A stretch of DNA of 64,000 bases from Slackia isoflavoniconvertens (lineage in GTDB: Bacteria; Actinomycetota; Coriobacteriia; Coriobacteriales; Eggerthellaceae). The DNA lies in contig NZ_QIBZ01000006.1 of assembly GCF_003725955.1 (NCBI RefSeq), positions 1-64,000 of the forward strand, given 5' to 3'. Positions 1-9,395 of this stretch are shown piece after piece (within the stretch, counting starts at the first letter, position 1; every line of letters begins with the position of its first letter). The notes below the pieces were generated by a model. It was not told where the DNA came from, did not search any database, and saw only the letters and a program-made list of their open reading frames with translations. Both the position numbers and the translations under genes were made by a program.

Positions 1-68
1 GAGTCCTACCGCGTCCGCCATGCCCTCATGCAGGAGGGCTAGCCGCTCAGAAAGCGTGCGCACTTCCG

Positions 69-584
69 ATGCTCAGGCTGCTCAATTTCCGATGCTCTTT
101 TTGCTCAAATCCTCTTGACGAAACACACGTGCATGAAGTGCTGCTTATGACAACGGGCGAAATCGATCGCATGCCGCTCGATAGCATGCAAAGGCATATT
201 GAACGTACCGTGTTGCTTGTGCGCCAGGGCGGCGGCGAGCATGTAATGAACGTGGTGCTCGGCATATTCAGGAATATTTGGCGCGCTGTGCTCTGTCCCA
301 ATGGCGAGGCGCTGAGCCCTCAGGTCGAGATGCTTATTCGCTATAACGCGCATGGCATTTTGGGGCTGTATTCCTCGTTGGCGCAAAGCGAAGACGGGTT
401 CCCATCGGAAGAGGCGCTGGAGTTTCAGAAATGGAATGCCCGGCGAACGCTTGGAGACATGTGCGCATTGCAGGGAATGGAGCAAGGCGTTGTGCTCGAT
501 AGGCTTCTGGCGGCGTTGAGCATGGAGGGGCCCGTTGCGGGCGGGCGCGAGCTGAAATCGGAGCGTGCTACCCAACGTGGATAA
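69..584 (+). CDS. TetR-like C-terminal (ligand-binding) domain, possibly a remnant
   Basis: The 171-residue product has a helical stretch at about residues 45-125 (RHIERTVLLV, then IRYNAHGILGLYSSL, then SEEALEFQKW) that looks like the ligand-binding C-terminal half of TetR-family repressors. No helix-turn-helix is visible before it. The frame is open to the window edge, but the upstream residues do not look like a DNA-binding domain, so the gene is either truncated, frameshifted in its N-terminal half, or an unrelated helical protein. An ATG at 147 is an alternative start. A separate frame ends in a TAG at 40-42 and may be the tail of an upstream gene. The family call is inference from pattern only. 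Confidence 0.4.
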   Translation: MLRLLNFRCSFCSNPLDETHVHEVLLMTTGEIDRMPLDSMQRHIERTVLLVRQGGGEHVMNVVLGIFRNIWRAVLCPNGEALSPQVEMLIRYNAHGILGLYSSLAQSEDGFPSEEALEFQKWNARRTLGDMCALQGMEQGVVLDRLLAALSMEGPVAGGRELKSERATQRG

Positions 585-744
585 AGGCACCGATGAATTG
601 CGCGGGTAGGTGTCGCGATGGGTTCTGCAGGCGGGTTCGATGGACCTTGCGGGCAGGCTCGATAGATTCACGGGCGGGCGTCGATGCGTCTTGTGGACGC
701 TTCAACCGTTTTCGTTCGCGCATTTCGACATGAATCAGGGGCGT

Positions 745-1443
745 TTAGCCACGAAGGGTCGCGAGCTGCGGATATATTGACATAGTCTCGAACTTCGCTT
801 GCATGGCACCATCGCCGTAATGCTGCGCGAAGAATTGCTGGAGGGCACCTTCGGGCTCAAGGCCGTTCAGGCGATACATCCAACAGTCGAGGGCGAGCAT
901 AGTCGTGGCAGCGTCGGCGAGAAAGAAAATGAGCAGCGCCCAGGCAAGGGGTTCGCGCCAGGCGCGCGGTACCGCTTTCGAGGCTTCTTTCAGCACGGGG
1001 GCGGCGAGCTTTACCCACGCAAGGCCCGCAAGTCCCCATACGAGCGCGATTCCCAGGCATGTTTTTCCGCCTATATTGAAGGGTTGGTCGATATAGCTCC
1101 AGGCCACAATGCCGAAAGCGCTTTCCCAAAACCACGCGGCGAAATATTCGAACGCCGCGCCGAATGCAGCCGACACCGCATAGATGACAAGCGGCGAGGC
1201 GTTTTCAAAGCGGTGCAGCGCAAGCGTGATGAGCACGCCGCCTACGCCGTAGATTGGCGAGAACGGCCCCCAAATGAAGCCGACGCGGCTTTCCCAACGG
1301 CCATCGACGAAATAGCTCACGACAGTTTCGAGGATGAGCCCCAAGATGCTGCACACTGTAAAAACGAATACGAGGTAATACAAAGTAAGGGGTTCGCGCG
1401 CCCCTTTTTCGTGTGCTGGTATGGCCGTTGTCGATAATTGCAT
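745..1443 (-). CDS. Putative ABC-transporter type IV membrane protein (CmpB-like)
   Basis: The product is about 232 residues with several hydrophobic segments. It opens with LTLYYLVFVFTVCSILG and continues with VGFIWGPFSPIYGVGGV, which strongly resembles the N-terminal signature of the putative ABC-transporter type IV family (PF06541) found in Firmicutes and Actinobacteria. Those are integral membrane proteins of unknown substrate. The frame stays open much further upstream, but the extra residues are proline- and arginine-rich and lie in an unusual G-rich stretch, so I placed the start at the ATG complementary to 1441-1443. No strong ribosome-binding site is seen, so the start is uncertain. 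No ATPase partner is adjacent. Confidence 0.7.
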   Translation of the reverse strand: MQLSTTAIPAHEKGAREPLTLYYLVFVFTVCSILGLILETVVSYFVDGRWESRVGFIWGPFSPIYGVGGVLITLALHRFENASPLVIYAVSAAFGAAFEYFAAWFWESAFGIVAWSYIDQPFNIGGKTCLGIALVWGLAGLAWVKLAAPVLKEASKAVPRAWREPLAWALLIFFLADAATTMLALDCWMYRLNGLEPEGALQQFFAQHYGDGAMQAKFETMSIYPQLATLRG

Positions 1444-1769
1444 TGGCTTATTATCCCGCGCGTTTCTCTGGTGAGCGGAAAATGCTGGCTCCGTTGCCGA
1501 ATTGCTACTTGCGCAAGCGCGTGTTCGCGGGGCGTTGCGGTGCGAATCAACGCTCGGAAGCGGGGGAACGGCATGGGCTTTGAGGGGAACTGCGGGGGTT
1601 TGCGCGGAAAATGCCGCGGTTTCGCATGGAAATGCACAGGGGTTTCGCGTGTTTCGCGCAGGGAAGCGGGAGGAAAACGGCGGGAGTCGGACGGCAGTTG
1701 GGCAAGGAATCGACAAGGTTTGCATGCCATGCTTGTTTGCATGGTTCTTCTTCGTCATAAGGGGCGGCT
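1444..1769. other. Intergenic, G-rich low-complexity stretch
   Basis: This gap lies between the divergent membrane-protein and comEA genes. The middle part (about 1540-1690) is unusually rich in runs of G on the plus strand, with repeated GCGGGGG, GGGGAAC and GGGTTTCGCG words. Frames stay open on both strands but none gives a convincing protein. The comEA ribosome-binding site (AAGGGGCGG) is at its right end. Promoters for both genes presumably lie here but none was clear enough to place. Confidence 0.5.
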
Positions 1770-2441
1770 ATGCGCAGCGAAATACCTTTTTCGGGCGGTC
1801 GGGGCGGTGGCAGCGTGCGTCGTGCGATCAATCGCCTCATGCCAAGCGCTCCGGCGAAAATCGGCGCCGTGGCGCTCGTGGTTCTTGTTGTTGCGGGGGT
1901 TGGATGGGCGGCGTTTTCCAGCATGCGTGCTTCAGCGTTTGAAGTGTATGCCGACGAAGCCGTCGCGCCGAGCTCGTCCGAGCCTGAAGCGGTTGAAGTA
2001 AAGGCCCAGGTGTATGTGTACGTGACGGGCGCGGTGGCAAACCCTGGAGTGTATTCGCTGGATGAGGGTTTGCGCGTGTGTGATGCTGTTGAAGCGGCGG
2101 GCGGGCTTACCGAAGATGCCGACGCCTCAACGGTAAATCTGGCGCGGGTGCTTTCCGACGGCGAGCATATCGCCCTGCCCACGAAGGCCGAGGTTGAAAC
2201 GGCTTTGGCGCAGGGGTCCGCGGGCGGCACGGTCGGAGCGGCGGCGTCATCGCTCGTGAACATCAATACTGCCGATGCATCGGCGCTCGAAACGCTTTCC
2301 GGCGTGGGTTCCGCGACGGCCCAGGCGATTATTTCCGATCGCGAGCAAAACGGTCCGTTTTCAACTATCGAAGACCTTATGCGCGTCGATGGCATCGGCG
2401 AGAAGAAGTTCGCGAAGCTCAAAGATTCAATTTGCGTATGA
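1770..2441 (+). CDS. comEA: Competence protein ComEA (SLBB plus helix-hairpin-helix DNA receptor)
   Basis: ComEA is the membrane-anchored double-stranded-DNA receptor of natural transformation. The 223-residue product has one membrane segment (about residues 30-52, KIGAVALVVLVVAGVGWAAF). A soluble-ligand-binding beta-grasp (SLBB) region follows at about 80-135 (VYVYVTGAVANPGVYSL). The C-terminus carries two helix-hairpin-helix DNA-binding motifs (VNINTADASALETLSGVG and IEDLMRVDGIGEKKFAKL). Length and order match the family. The ATG at 1770 has GGGGCGG just upstream. The stop overlaps the next gene as ATGA, so comEA and comEC are probably translationally coupled. Confidence 0.93.
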   Translation: MRSEIPFSGGRGGGSVRRAINRLMPSAPAKIGAVALVVLVVAGVGWAAFSSMRASAFEVYADEAVAPSSSEPEAVEVKAQVYVYVTGAVANPGVYSLDEGLRVCDAVEAAGGLTEDADASTVNLARVLSDGEHIALPTKAEVETALAQGSAGGTVGAAASSLVNINTADASALETLSGVGSATAQAIISDREQNGPFSTIEDLMRVDGIGEKKFAKLKDSICV

Positions 2442-4759
2442 AACGGGCTATGTTGCATGGCGTGAAGGCCTTGGGGCGCGTTGGGCGAGCAAGCAATACC
2501 GCCAATGCCGCCTTGCTCGGGGAGGGCTTGGTGGAAGGCCCAACCGATCGAGCGACTCCTCGATTTCCGCGGCGCCCATCTTTGCCCGTTTCGCTTGTTG
2601 TTGCGGTTATCGCTTGGGTATCGCTTGCGGCGTGGCAGGCGCTTGCGATTGCGGGCGGCTACGTAACGCGTGATGTGCCACGGGGCCTTAAGTCGGGGGA
2701 ATATGTGCTTGAGGTGGTGGAAGACGCCAAACTCGGTTCATACGGCTATTCCGTGCATGCGCGCGTGCTTGATGCGAACGGCGTTGCCCGCGACGTGCTG
2801 GCGACATATGGCGACGCCGATATAGAAGGCGACGCGCGCCTGTTCGCCCGGCAACGAGTTGCGGCGAGCGTATCGTTTTCGGAATTTTCCGAAGCATCGT
2901 TTTCTCGATATGCCTCAAAGGGGCTTTGTGCGCGTGCGAAATTAACGCAGGCCACGATTGTTGACGGCGCGGGCCCTATCTCGTTTGTTGTATCGGCGCG
3001 CTGTTTCGCCCGCGACGTGTTTGACGAGTTTGAAGGGCGCGGGGCGGCGCTTGTGAGGGCGATTGTGATAGGCGATAGAAGCAAGCTCGAAGAGGGCGGC
3101 CTGTACGACGATGTGAAAACGGTAGGCTTGGCGCATATGGTTGCTGTTTCGGGGGCGCATCTTTCGGTAGTCGCGGCGCTTGCGGGCGCCTTGCTTGCAC
3201 GAGCACGTATGCCGCGCGTGGCGCTTTCGATTGCGTTGTGCCTGTTCTATTGCGCCTATGCAGCGTTTACGGGATTCTCGGCGCCCGTCATTCGCGCGGC
3301 ACTCATGGCGGCTGTGGTGGTGAGTGCGATTTGGGGCGCTCGCCGTTCGTCGTCGCTTGCGGCGCTTGGGGTGTGCGTATGCGTTTTGCTTGCTGTGCAT
3401 CCAGCGAATGCGCTGTCGTTGTCGTTTTTCCTTTCAGCTGCATCGACTTTGGGAATCGTGGCGCTTGCGCCCCTCATACAGGCGTGGTTTGAAGTTGCAT
3501 TTGGGCGACGGGCAGAAACGCTGTGCCAGACGTGTGCGCTTACGACAGCGGCGAATATCCCCATCGCGCCCGTTACGGCATGCGTCTTTTCACGCGTGCC
3601 GCTCATGTCGCCTTTGGCGAATATGATTGCGGCGCCCCTGTTCACGGTTTTCATTGCAGGTGGTCTTGTTGGGCTGGGGCTTACCGCTTTGTATGCACCG
3701 GTGGGAAAGGCGATTCTTGCGGCGATCATCGCCTTGGCCCAGGCGTTATCCGTCTTCTTGGCGGCGCTTGCGCGCGTTCCCTTCGCGTCTCTTCCATGTT
3801 CGGCCGACATGTGGGTTGTTGTCACCCTTTCCGCATCGGCGTTTGCAGGCCTGTGGGCTATATGGCCCCGTCCAACGCGAGCGCGTGCAGTGGGGGTTGC
3901 GGCCGCTACGGCGCTTGTGGTGGTGGCGTGCGTCGTGGTGGCTCCATTGCTCGAGCCCGACGAAATCGTCGCGCTCGATGTGGGGCAGGGCGATGCGATT
4001 CTGGTGAAAAGCGAAGGGGCTTCACTTTTGGTTGACACGGGCAATCAGGATGCGATGCTCGCGGCGGCGCTCGCTCGAACGCATACGCCGCATCTTTCAG
4101 GCGTCGCGATTAGCCACCACGACGACGACCACTGCGCTTCGCTTGACTCTCTTGCGTCCACCATTGCCGGGTCGTGCGTGTACGTCGCGCGAGAAACGTA
4201 TGCGTGTCCATGCGATGGTTGCGCCGATTTGCTCGCGCAAGCGCGCAACGTTTCGGGGCGCCAGGCTGTGGGGCTTGACGTGGGTGATGAGATACGCGTG
4301 GGAAGGTTTACATGCCGCGTAGTGTGGCCCCGGGCTTTTTCGGATGCGGGTGGCAATGCCGACAGCCTGTGTTTGCTTGTGAGCTACGAAAGCGAGGCGG
4401 GGCCGCTTACCGCACTGCTCACGGGCGATGCTGAGGCCGATCAGATTGAGAAAATGGCCCAAAGCGGCGGCACGGGCTCTTCAGGGGCAGTGGCCGTGAA
4501 TGTGCTGAAGGCGGGCCACCATGGCAGCAAGGCTGGAATGACGCCAAAGCTCGCCCAGGGGCTTTCGGCAAGCATCGCCCTTGTGAGCTGCGGCGCGAAC
4601 AATCGTTACGGGCATCCGGCCCAAGCGACGATTGACGCTCTTGAGGCTGCTGGGACGCGCGTCTTTCGAACCGATGAGCTGGGCGATATCGCCTGCGTGT
4701 TTTCCCGAGAGGGAATTGAGGTGCGGCCTCAGTATGCGAGCGGGGTTGCCTTAGAATAA
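2438..4759 (+). CDS. comEC: DNA internalisation channel protein ComEC/Rec2
   Basis: ComEC forms the inner-membrane channel that passes single-stranded transforming DNA. The protein is about 773 residues and has the three-part family layout. These are an N-terminal DUF4131/OB-like region, a central competence domain with many membrane spans (including LAHMVAVSGAHLSVVAALAG), and a C-terminal metallo-beta-lactamase-like domain. The last contains DVGQGDAILV, SHHDDDHCASLD and KAGHHGSKAGM, which supply the metal-binding His and Asp positions. The ATG at 2438 overlaps the comEA stop (ATGA). A TTG six bases upstream is also possible. holA follows 39 bases later, a common arrangement. Confidence 0.93.
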   Translation: MKRAMLHGVKALGRVGRASNTANAALLGEGLVEGPTDRATPRFPRRPSLPVSLVVAVIAWVSLAAWQALAIAGGYVTRDVPRGLKSGEYVLEVVEDAKLGSYGYSVHARVLDANGVARDVLATYGDADIEGDARLFARQRVAASVSFSEFSEASFSRYASKGLCARAKLTQATIVDGAGPISFVVSARCFARDVFDEFEGRGAALVRAIVIGDRSKLEEGGLYDDVKTVGLAHMVAVSGAHLSVVAALAGALLARARMPRVALSIALCLFYCAYAAFTGFSAPVIRAALMAAVVVSAIWGARRSSSLAALGVCVCVLLAVHPANALSLSFFLSAASTLGIVALAPLIQAWFEVAFGRRAETLCQTCALTTAANIPIAPVTACVFSRVPLMSPLANMIAAPLFTVFIAGGLVGLGLTALYAPVGKAILAAIIALAQALSVFLAALARVPFASLPCSADMWVVVTLSASAFAGLWAIWPRPTRARAVGVAAATALVVVACVVVAPLLEPDEIVALDVGQGDAILVKSEGASLLVDTGNQDAMLAAALARTHTPHLSGVAISHHDDDHCASLDSLASTIAGSCVYVARETYACPCDGCADLLAQARNVSGRQAVGLDVGDEIRVGRFTCRVVWPRAFSDAGGNADSLCLLVSYESEAGPLTALLTGDAEADQIEKMAQSGGTGSSGAVAVNVLKAGHHGSKAGMTPKLAQGLSASIALVSCGANNRYGHPAQATIDALEAAGTRVFRTDELGDIACVFSREGIEVRPQYASGVALE

Positions 4760-4798
4760 GCAGTCGGAAAAGATGGAAGATCGAGGAGTCAGAAGGCT

Positions 4799-5767
4799 AT
4801 GGCCGAAGTGAACTTGCTGCCGGCGTATTTGATCAACGGCGAAGACCAGCTCAAGCGCGAAACCGTGCTCAAGCGCTTGCGTTCGCGCCTTGAAGCGATG
4901 GGCGACCTCGATTTCAACTGCGATACGTTCGACGGCAAAGATGCACTGGGCGGCGATATCGTGGCTGCGTGCAACACCATGCCCTTCGGCATCGACAAGC
5001 GCCTCGTTATCGTGCGAAATGCCGACGATTTGAAGAAAGCCGATTCTGAAGCGCTTGTCGCGTATCTCGCATCGCCAGCCGATTTCACGGTGCTGGCGCT
5101 GCTTGCGAATAAGCTTGCGAAAAACACGCGCCTCTATAAGGCTGCGGCGGCGGTTGGCCCTAAGGCGGTCATCGATTGCGCACCGCGCAAGGCGTACGAA
5201 TTGCCGTCTCAGGTGCGCGCCATGGCGACATCGCATGGCATCGCCATGACTGATTCGGCCGCGAAGCTTTTGGTCGAGCTTGTGGGCGAAGACACGGTAC
5301 ATCTCGATGCCGAGTTGAAGAAAATCGCGCTCGCTCACGCGGGCGCTCAGCCCGTTGCGCCCGAAGAGGTGTCGGCGCTTGTCACGCGCACTTCGCAGGC
5401 GAAGCCATGGGATTTCACCACGCCATTCACACAGCGAAATGTTGCCGAATGCGTACGCGTGCGAGCGAAGCTCGGCGATACCTCGGCGTATGCGCTTATC
5501 GGCTTTTGCGTGAGCTCGTTGCGCGAAATGCTCACGTGCCATGCGCTTGCGGCTCGCGGGCAAAGCGGCCCTGGGCCCTTGGCGAAGCAGCTGAAGATGC
5601 CCGATTGGAAAGCGAAGAAGGTGGCGGCTGCAGCGCGTTTATGGTCTGCTGCGGAGCTTCGCGCAGCCCTTTCAAGTGCCCGTGATTGCGAACGCGCGAT
5701 GAAAAGCGGCGCCGATGCCGAGGGCGTGTTCTTCGATTGGGCCATTTCGACCTGCGCGAAGAAGTAG
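4799..5767 (+). CDS. holA: DNA polymerase III subunit delta
   Basis: HolA is the clamp-loader delta subunit, which opens the beta sliding clamp. The 322-residue product has the usual opening (LLPAYLINGEDQLKRETVLKRL). A degenerate AAA+ region follows (FNCDTFDGKD, TMPFGIDKRLVIVRNADDL), and the C-terminal collar domain is helical (PWDFTTPFTQRNVAEC onward). As expected for delta, no functional Walker A motif is seen. It sits directly downstream of comEC, the usual context, and is started by an ATG preceded by GGAG. A cluster of hairpins lies just past the stop. Confidence 0.92.
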   Translation: MAEVNLLPAYLINGEDQLKRETVLKRLRSRLEAMGDLDFNCDTFDGKDALGGDIVAACNTMPFGIDKRLVIVRNADDLKKADSEALVAYLASPADFTVLALLANKLAKNTRLYKAAAAVGPKAVIDCAPRKAYELPSQVRAMATSHGIAMTDSAAKLLVELVGEDTVHLDAELKKIALAHAGAQPVAPEEVSALVTRTSQAKPWDFTTPFTQRNVAECVRVRAKLGDTSAYALIGFCVSSLREMLTCHALAARGQSGPGPLAKQLKMPDWKAKKVAAAARLWSAAELRAALSSARDCERAMKSGADAEGVFFDWAISTCAKK

Positions 5768-5816
5768 ACCGGCATCGCGTGAAATCAAGGGGCCGTCTCG
5801 CTCTGTGGCCTTGGAT

Positions 5817-6013
5817 ACCTGCTAAATGCTCGTAGCGTTTAGCAGGTGGATTGCGTGCCCGTCAACCGTGTCAAACGCTCGTAGTGTTTAACGGCTTGAT
5901 TGCCGCGCTTGCCGGTCGAAGGGCTTCGCTTTCACATAGGGCCTCGTCGTGCTGCAAGCTCCTCTTCTAGACACCTGTTAAACGCTACGAGCATTCAACA
6001 TATTCAACAGGTG
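5817..6013. repeat. Three related hairpins between holA and engB
   Basis: Three stem-loops share the core AAAYGCT-CGT-AGYGTTT. Copy 1 (5817-5847) is a 14-bp stem with one G-T pair and a 3-base CGT loop. Copy 2 (about 5866-5896) is weaker. Copy 3 (about 5972-6013) is in reverse orientation, with 8-bp outer arms CACCTGTT/AACAGGTG around the same core. They lie between convergent genes, so transcription termination from both sides is the simplest role. The sharing of sequence between copies suggests a small repeat family. Confidence 0.75.
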
Positions 6014-6038
6014 CGTCGGCATGCGGTTCGGCGAAGGT

Positions 6039-6665
6039 CTATTCCTCGCTGCTTTCGTCGTTGTTGTAGGCTTTGATGCGGCGTTCGAGGGCCGCTTTCA
6101 AATCGTCAATGCCTGAGCCGTTGGCCGAAGAGATGGGGATGATTTCCACCTCATCGCGCGAGAAGCCCAGCTGGCGGCGCAGCGCGGCAATTGACTGCGC
6201 GCACTTGTTCTTCGAAAGTTTGTCGGCTTTCGTGCACACAATCATGAACGGCAGCTCGGCGGCAATCAAGAACTCGATCATATTCACGTCGAGCGCAGTT
6301 GCGGGGTGGCGAATGTCGATGAGCGAGACCACGCAGCAAAATTCGCGGTCTTGGTTGTAATAGCCTTCGATCATTTCGCGCCATCGGGCTTTTTCTGACT
6401 TCGAAACTTGCGCGAAGCCATAGCCCGGCAGATCGACGAAGTCGGCCCATTCGGCCTCGAAGAAATTGATAGTCGACGTTTTGCCCGGCGTGGCTGAAAC
6501 CTTCGCAAGCTTTTTGCGATTGAACAGTTTGTTCATAAGCGACGACTTGCCAACGTTTGAGCGGCCGACGAAAGAAACTTCGGCGCGCGTTGAAGGGGGC
6601 AGCTGCTTAGAAGTGCCATAGGCTGCGGTGAATTTCACGTTGTGGTAGTTCATCGTTTTAGACAT
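6039..6665 (-). CDS. engB: Ribosome biogenesis GTPase EngB (YsxC/YihA)
   Basis: EngB is an essential GTPase needed for assembly of the 50S subunit. The 208-residue product shows G1 GRSNVGKSS, a G3-equivalent WADFVDLPGYGFA, G4 TKADK and G5-like ISSANGSG. The typical ATPGKTSTINFF segment sits between G1 and G3. Length is normal. The start at 6665 has AAGGAG about seven bases upstream on the minus strand. It is convergent with holA and divergent from rpsT. The C-terminus is acidic. Confidence 0.95.
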   Translation of the reverse strand: MSKTMNYHNVKFTAAYGTSKQLPPSTRAEVSFVGRSNVGKSSLMNKLFNRKKLAKVSATPGKTSTINFFEAEWADFVDLPGYGFAQVSKSEKARWREMIEGYYNQDREFCCVVSLIDIRHPATALDVNMIEFLIAAELPFMIVCTKADKLSKNKCAQSIAALRRQLGFSRDEVEIIPISSANGSGIDDLKAALERRIKAYNNDESSEE

Positions 6666-6987
6666 GCGATCTCCTTGTTGGTAACGCCGCCCATACTACC
6701 GTATGAAGCCGCGTTTTTCGCACGGTTGCGCTTTTTCGCCCACATTCGGCATAAATTCTTTGACGTGGGCTTGACGAGCGCTTATAGTTTCACATTGCCT
6801 TGTTGCATGGGCCAGGCCGCAGTCCACCGGTCGAAGCGCCGCTTACAGGTTTCCAGCACACGTGAAACCGGCGCGGGTTGCCATGCAAAGGGTAGCGAAG
6901 CGGCAAATCCGCACGTCGAAGCAGCTGAGTGCTGAAGATGCATCGATTCGCTGGTACGGGACCATTTCTAATTAACCGGAGGAAACA
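6666..6987. other. Divergent engB/rpsT intergenic region with an S20 leader
   Basis: This gap holds the engB ribosome-binding site at its left end, a strong plus-strand promoter (6760-6788), and an untranslated leader of about 190 bases before rpsT. The leader contains short complementary segments but no recognised riboswitch. S20 represses its own synthesis in some bacteria, so the leader may be regulatory. That is inference only. Confidence 0.4.
6760..6788 (+). promoter_or_regulatory. Probable sigma-70-type promoter of rpsT
   Basis: TTGACG at 6760-6765 and TATAGT at 6783-6788 are separated by 17 bases. A second TTGACG at 6771 is too close to the -10 box to be the partner. Nothing else in the gap fits as well. 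Confidence 0.7.
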
Positions 6988-7485
6988 GTGGCTAACATCA
7001 AATCTCAGAAGAAGCGCATCATCACCGCCGAGAAGGCTCGCAAGCGCAACCAGGCTGTCAAAAGCGAGCTGAAGACCGCCGTTCGCGCGGTCCGCGAGGC
7101 TGTCGCTGCCGGCAACGGCGTTGAGGCTTACACCAAGGCTCAGCATGCTTGCCGTCTGCTCGACAAGGCTGCTTCCAAGGGCATCATCCACAAGAACCAG
7201 GCTTCCAACCGCAAGTCTGGCGTCATGGCTCTCGCCAACACTGTGGTGACCGCGGAAGACATCGCTGCTGCGCCGAAGCGCGAGAAGAAGGTTGCTGCCC
7301 CCAAGGGTGGCACCAAGAAGGCCGCCGCTAAGGCTGCCAAGAAGGAAGCTTACAAGGCTGCCGACGCCGAGAAGGCAAAGCGCCGCGAGGCTACCCTGAA
7401 GGCCGAGAAGAAGGCTCACGACGCCAAGGCCAAGGCCGAGGCTGAAGCCGCTGCCGCCGAGGCTGCCGAGGCCACCGAGGAGTAA
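6988..7485 (+). CDS. rpsT: 30S ribosomal protein S20 with a long Lys/Ala-rich C-terminal extension
   Basis: S20 is a primary 16S-rRNA-binding protein of the small subunit. The first 85 or so residues are typical ([20 protein letters not shown], then [20 protein letters not shown] and ASNRKSGVM). The product is 165 residues long, about twice the usual size. The second half is an Ala/Lys/Glu-rich tail ([32 protein letters not shown]) that is probably helical or disordered. The start is GTG at 6988 with GGAGG seven bases upstream. The gene has its own promoter and is followed by an intrinsic terminator, so it is probably a single-gene unit. Confidence 0.95.
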   Translation: MANIKSQKKRIITAEKARKRNQAVKSELKTAVRAVREAVAAGNGVEAYTKAQHACRLLDKAASKGIIHKNQASNRKSGVMALANTVVTAEDIAAAPKREKKVAAPKGGTKKAAAKAAKKEAYKAADAEKAKRREATLKAEKKAHDAKAKAEAEAAAAEAAEATEE

Positions 7486-7532
7486 ATCCTCGACAATCAA
7501 CGCCGGGCCACAGCGCGGCGTTACGTTACTGA

Positions 7533-7558
7533 AAAGGGCCCGCGGAAGTGGGCCCTTT
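7533..7558 (+). terminator. Intrinsic terminator after rpsT
   Basis: A perfect 9-bp stem, AAAGGGCCC / GGGCCCTTT, has an 8-base loop and a short T-run in its right arm. A smaller hairpin (CGCCG/CGGCG) lies just upstream at 7501-7520. The right arm lies about 30 bases before the lepA start, so lepA needs its own promoter or read-through. Confidence 0.75.
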
Positions 7559-7589
7559 CCGCTATAGAGACCAGGAGCGCTGCAACTAT

Positions 7590-9395
7590 ATGAGCACCGA
7601 TCCCAAGTTCATTCGCAATTTCAGCATCATCGCCCATATCGACCATGGCAAGTCGACGCTTTCCGACCGCATTCTCGAGCTTACCGGCACGGTATCCCAG
7701 CGCGACATGGAAGAGCAGCTGCTCGATACCATGGATATCGAGCGCGAGCGTGGCATTACCATCAAAAGCCAGGCCGTGCGCGTCGCCTATACCGCCGACG
7801 ATGGCCAGGAGTACCAGTTCAACCTCATCGACACCCCGGGCCACGTCGACTTCACCTATGAAGTGAGCCGAAGCCTTGCGGCGTGCGAAGGCGCGGTGCT
7901 CGTGGTTGACGCCACGCAGGGCGTTGAGGCTCAAACGGTCGCCAATGCCATGATGGCCATGAACGCTGACCTCGAGATTATTCCACTCATCAACAAAATC
8001 GACCTTCCCTCAGCCGAGCCCGAGCGCGTGAAGGGCGAGATCGAAGATGGCCTGGCAATCGTCGCCGATGACGCGATTTTGGCGAGCGGCAAAACGGGTG
8101 TCGGCGTGAAAGACCTGCTCGAGGCCGTGGTGCACCTTATACCGTCGCCCGAAGGCAACGCCGAAGGCCCGCTGCGTGCGCTTATTTTCGACTCGTATTT
8201 CGATCCGTATCGCGGCGTGGTCGCGCTGGTTCGCGTGGTCGACGGCTCCATCAAGAAGGGCGACGAGGTGCGCCTCGTGAACGCCGGCACCGAGATTCTT
8301 GTGGAAGAAGTTGGTGCGCGCCATCCAAAAGAGGTTGCGCTTCCAAATCTTTCGGTGGGCGAAGTCGGGTACCTGGTCACGGGCCTGAAAGACGTATCCC
8401 AGGTTCGCGTGGGCGATACCATCACCTCGAGGGTCGGCGGCGTGACCGAACCCTTGCCGGGCTATCGCGAGGCGAAGCCCATGGTATACACGGGCTTGTT
8501 CCCCATCGAAAGCGACCAGTTCGAGGCGCTCAAAGAGGCCCTCGAGAAGCTGTCGCTGAACGACCCCGCCCTTGAATGGGAGATGGAGAACAGCCATGCG
8601 CTGGGCTTCGGCTTCCGCGTGGGATTCTTGGGCCTTCTGCATATGGAGGTCATCAAGGAGCGCCTGGAGCGAGAATTCGGCCTTGACCTTATCGCTACCG
8701 CGCCGAGCGTTGAATACCACGTGTACAAGACCAATAAAGAAATGGTGAGCGTGCATTCGCCGCAAGATATGCCCGACCCTTCGGAAATCGACCACATCGA
8801 AGAGCCGTATCTGCGTGCGACGATCATGATTCCACCCGATTACGTGGGCGCGGTTATGGAGCTTACCGTGGCGCACCGCGGCACGTTCAAGACCATGAAC
8901 TACATTTCGCCCACGACGGTGGAACAGATTTGGGAGATTCCCTCGAGTGAGCTCATTCTCGACTATTTCGATCAGCTGAAGAGTCGCACGAAGGGCTACG
9001 CAAGCCTCGACTACGAGTTCGACGAATACAAGCCGGGCTCTTTGCAGAAACTCGACATTCTGCTTTCCGGCAAGCCGATCGATGCCCTGTCGTTCATCGT
9101 GCACAAAGACAAGGCGTACGACCGCGGACGCGTGCTGTGCGAAAAGTTGAAAGACATCATTCCGCAGCAGATGTTCGAGGTGCCTATCCAGGCTGCTGTC
9201 GGCGGCCGCGTGCTTGCCCGTCAAACGGTACGCGCGAAGCGCAAAGACGTTTTGGCGAAGTGCTACGGCGGCGACATCTCGCGTAAGCGCAAACTGCTCG
9301 AGAAGCAGAAGGCCGGCAAGAAGCGCATGAAGGCGATTGGCAACGTTGAGGTGCCGCAGGAGGCCTTCATGGCGATTTTGAAGGTTGACGAATAG
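7590..9395 (+). CDS. lepA: Elongation factor 4 (LepA back-translocase)
   Basis: LepA is a ribosome-bound translational GTPase related to EF-G. The product is about 601 residues, normal for the family. G motifs are near the N-terminus: [21 protein letters not shown] and [10 protein letters not shown]. The LepA-specific C-terminal region is present ([20 protein letters not shown], then [19 protein letters not shown]). An upstream GTG at 7548 is in frame, but it lies inside the rpsT terminator. The ATG at 7590 after CAGGAGC gives the standard N-terminus [14 protein letters not shown]. Confidence 0.96.
   Translation: MSTDPKFIRNFSIIAHIDHGKSTLSDRILELTGTVSQRDMEEQLLDTMDIERERGITIKSQAVRVAYTADDGQEYQFNLIDTPGHVDFTYEVSRSLAACEGAVLVVDATQGVEAQTVANAMMAMNADLEIIPLINKIDLPSAEPERVKGEIEDGLAIVADDAILASGKTGVGVKDLLEAVVHLIPSPEGNAEGPLRALIFDSYFDPYRGVVALVRVVDGSIKKGDEVRLVNAGTEILVEEVGARHPKEVALPNLSVGEVGYLVTGLKDVSQVRVGDTITSRVGGVTEPLPGYREAKPMVYTGLFPIESDQFEALKEALEKLSLNDPALEWEMENSHALGFGFRVGFLGLLHMEVIKERLEREFGLDLIATAPSVEYHVYKTNKEMVSVHSPQDMPDPSEIDHIEEPYLRATIMIPPDYVGAVMELTVAHRGTFKTMNYISPTTVEQIWEIPSSELILDYFDQLKSRTKGYASLDYEFDEYKPGSLQKLDILLSGKPIDALSFIVHKDKAYDRGRVLCEKLKDIIPQQMFEVPIQAAVGGRVLARQTVRAKRKDVLAKCYGGDISRKRKLLEKQKAGKKRMKAIGNVEVPQEAFMAILKVDE

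Noticed and set aside
1-42. C-terminal end of an upstream gene (frame 1, ending in TAG at 40-42)
   Set aside because: Only 13 codons are visible, too few to support a gene or product.
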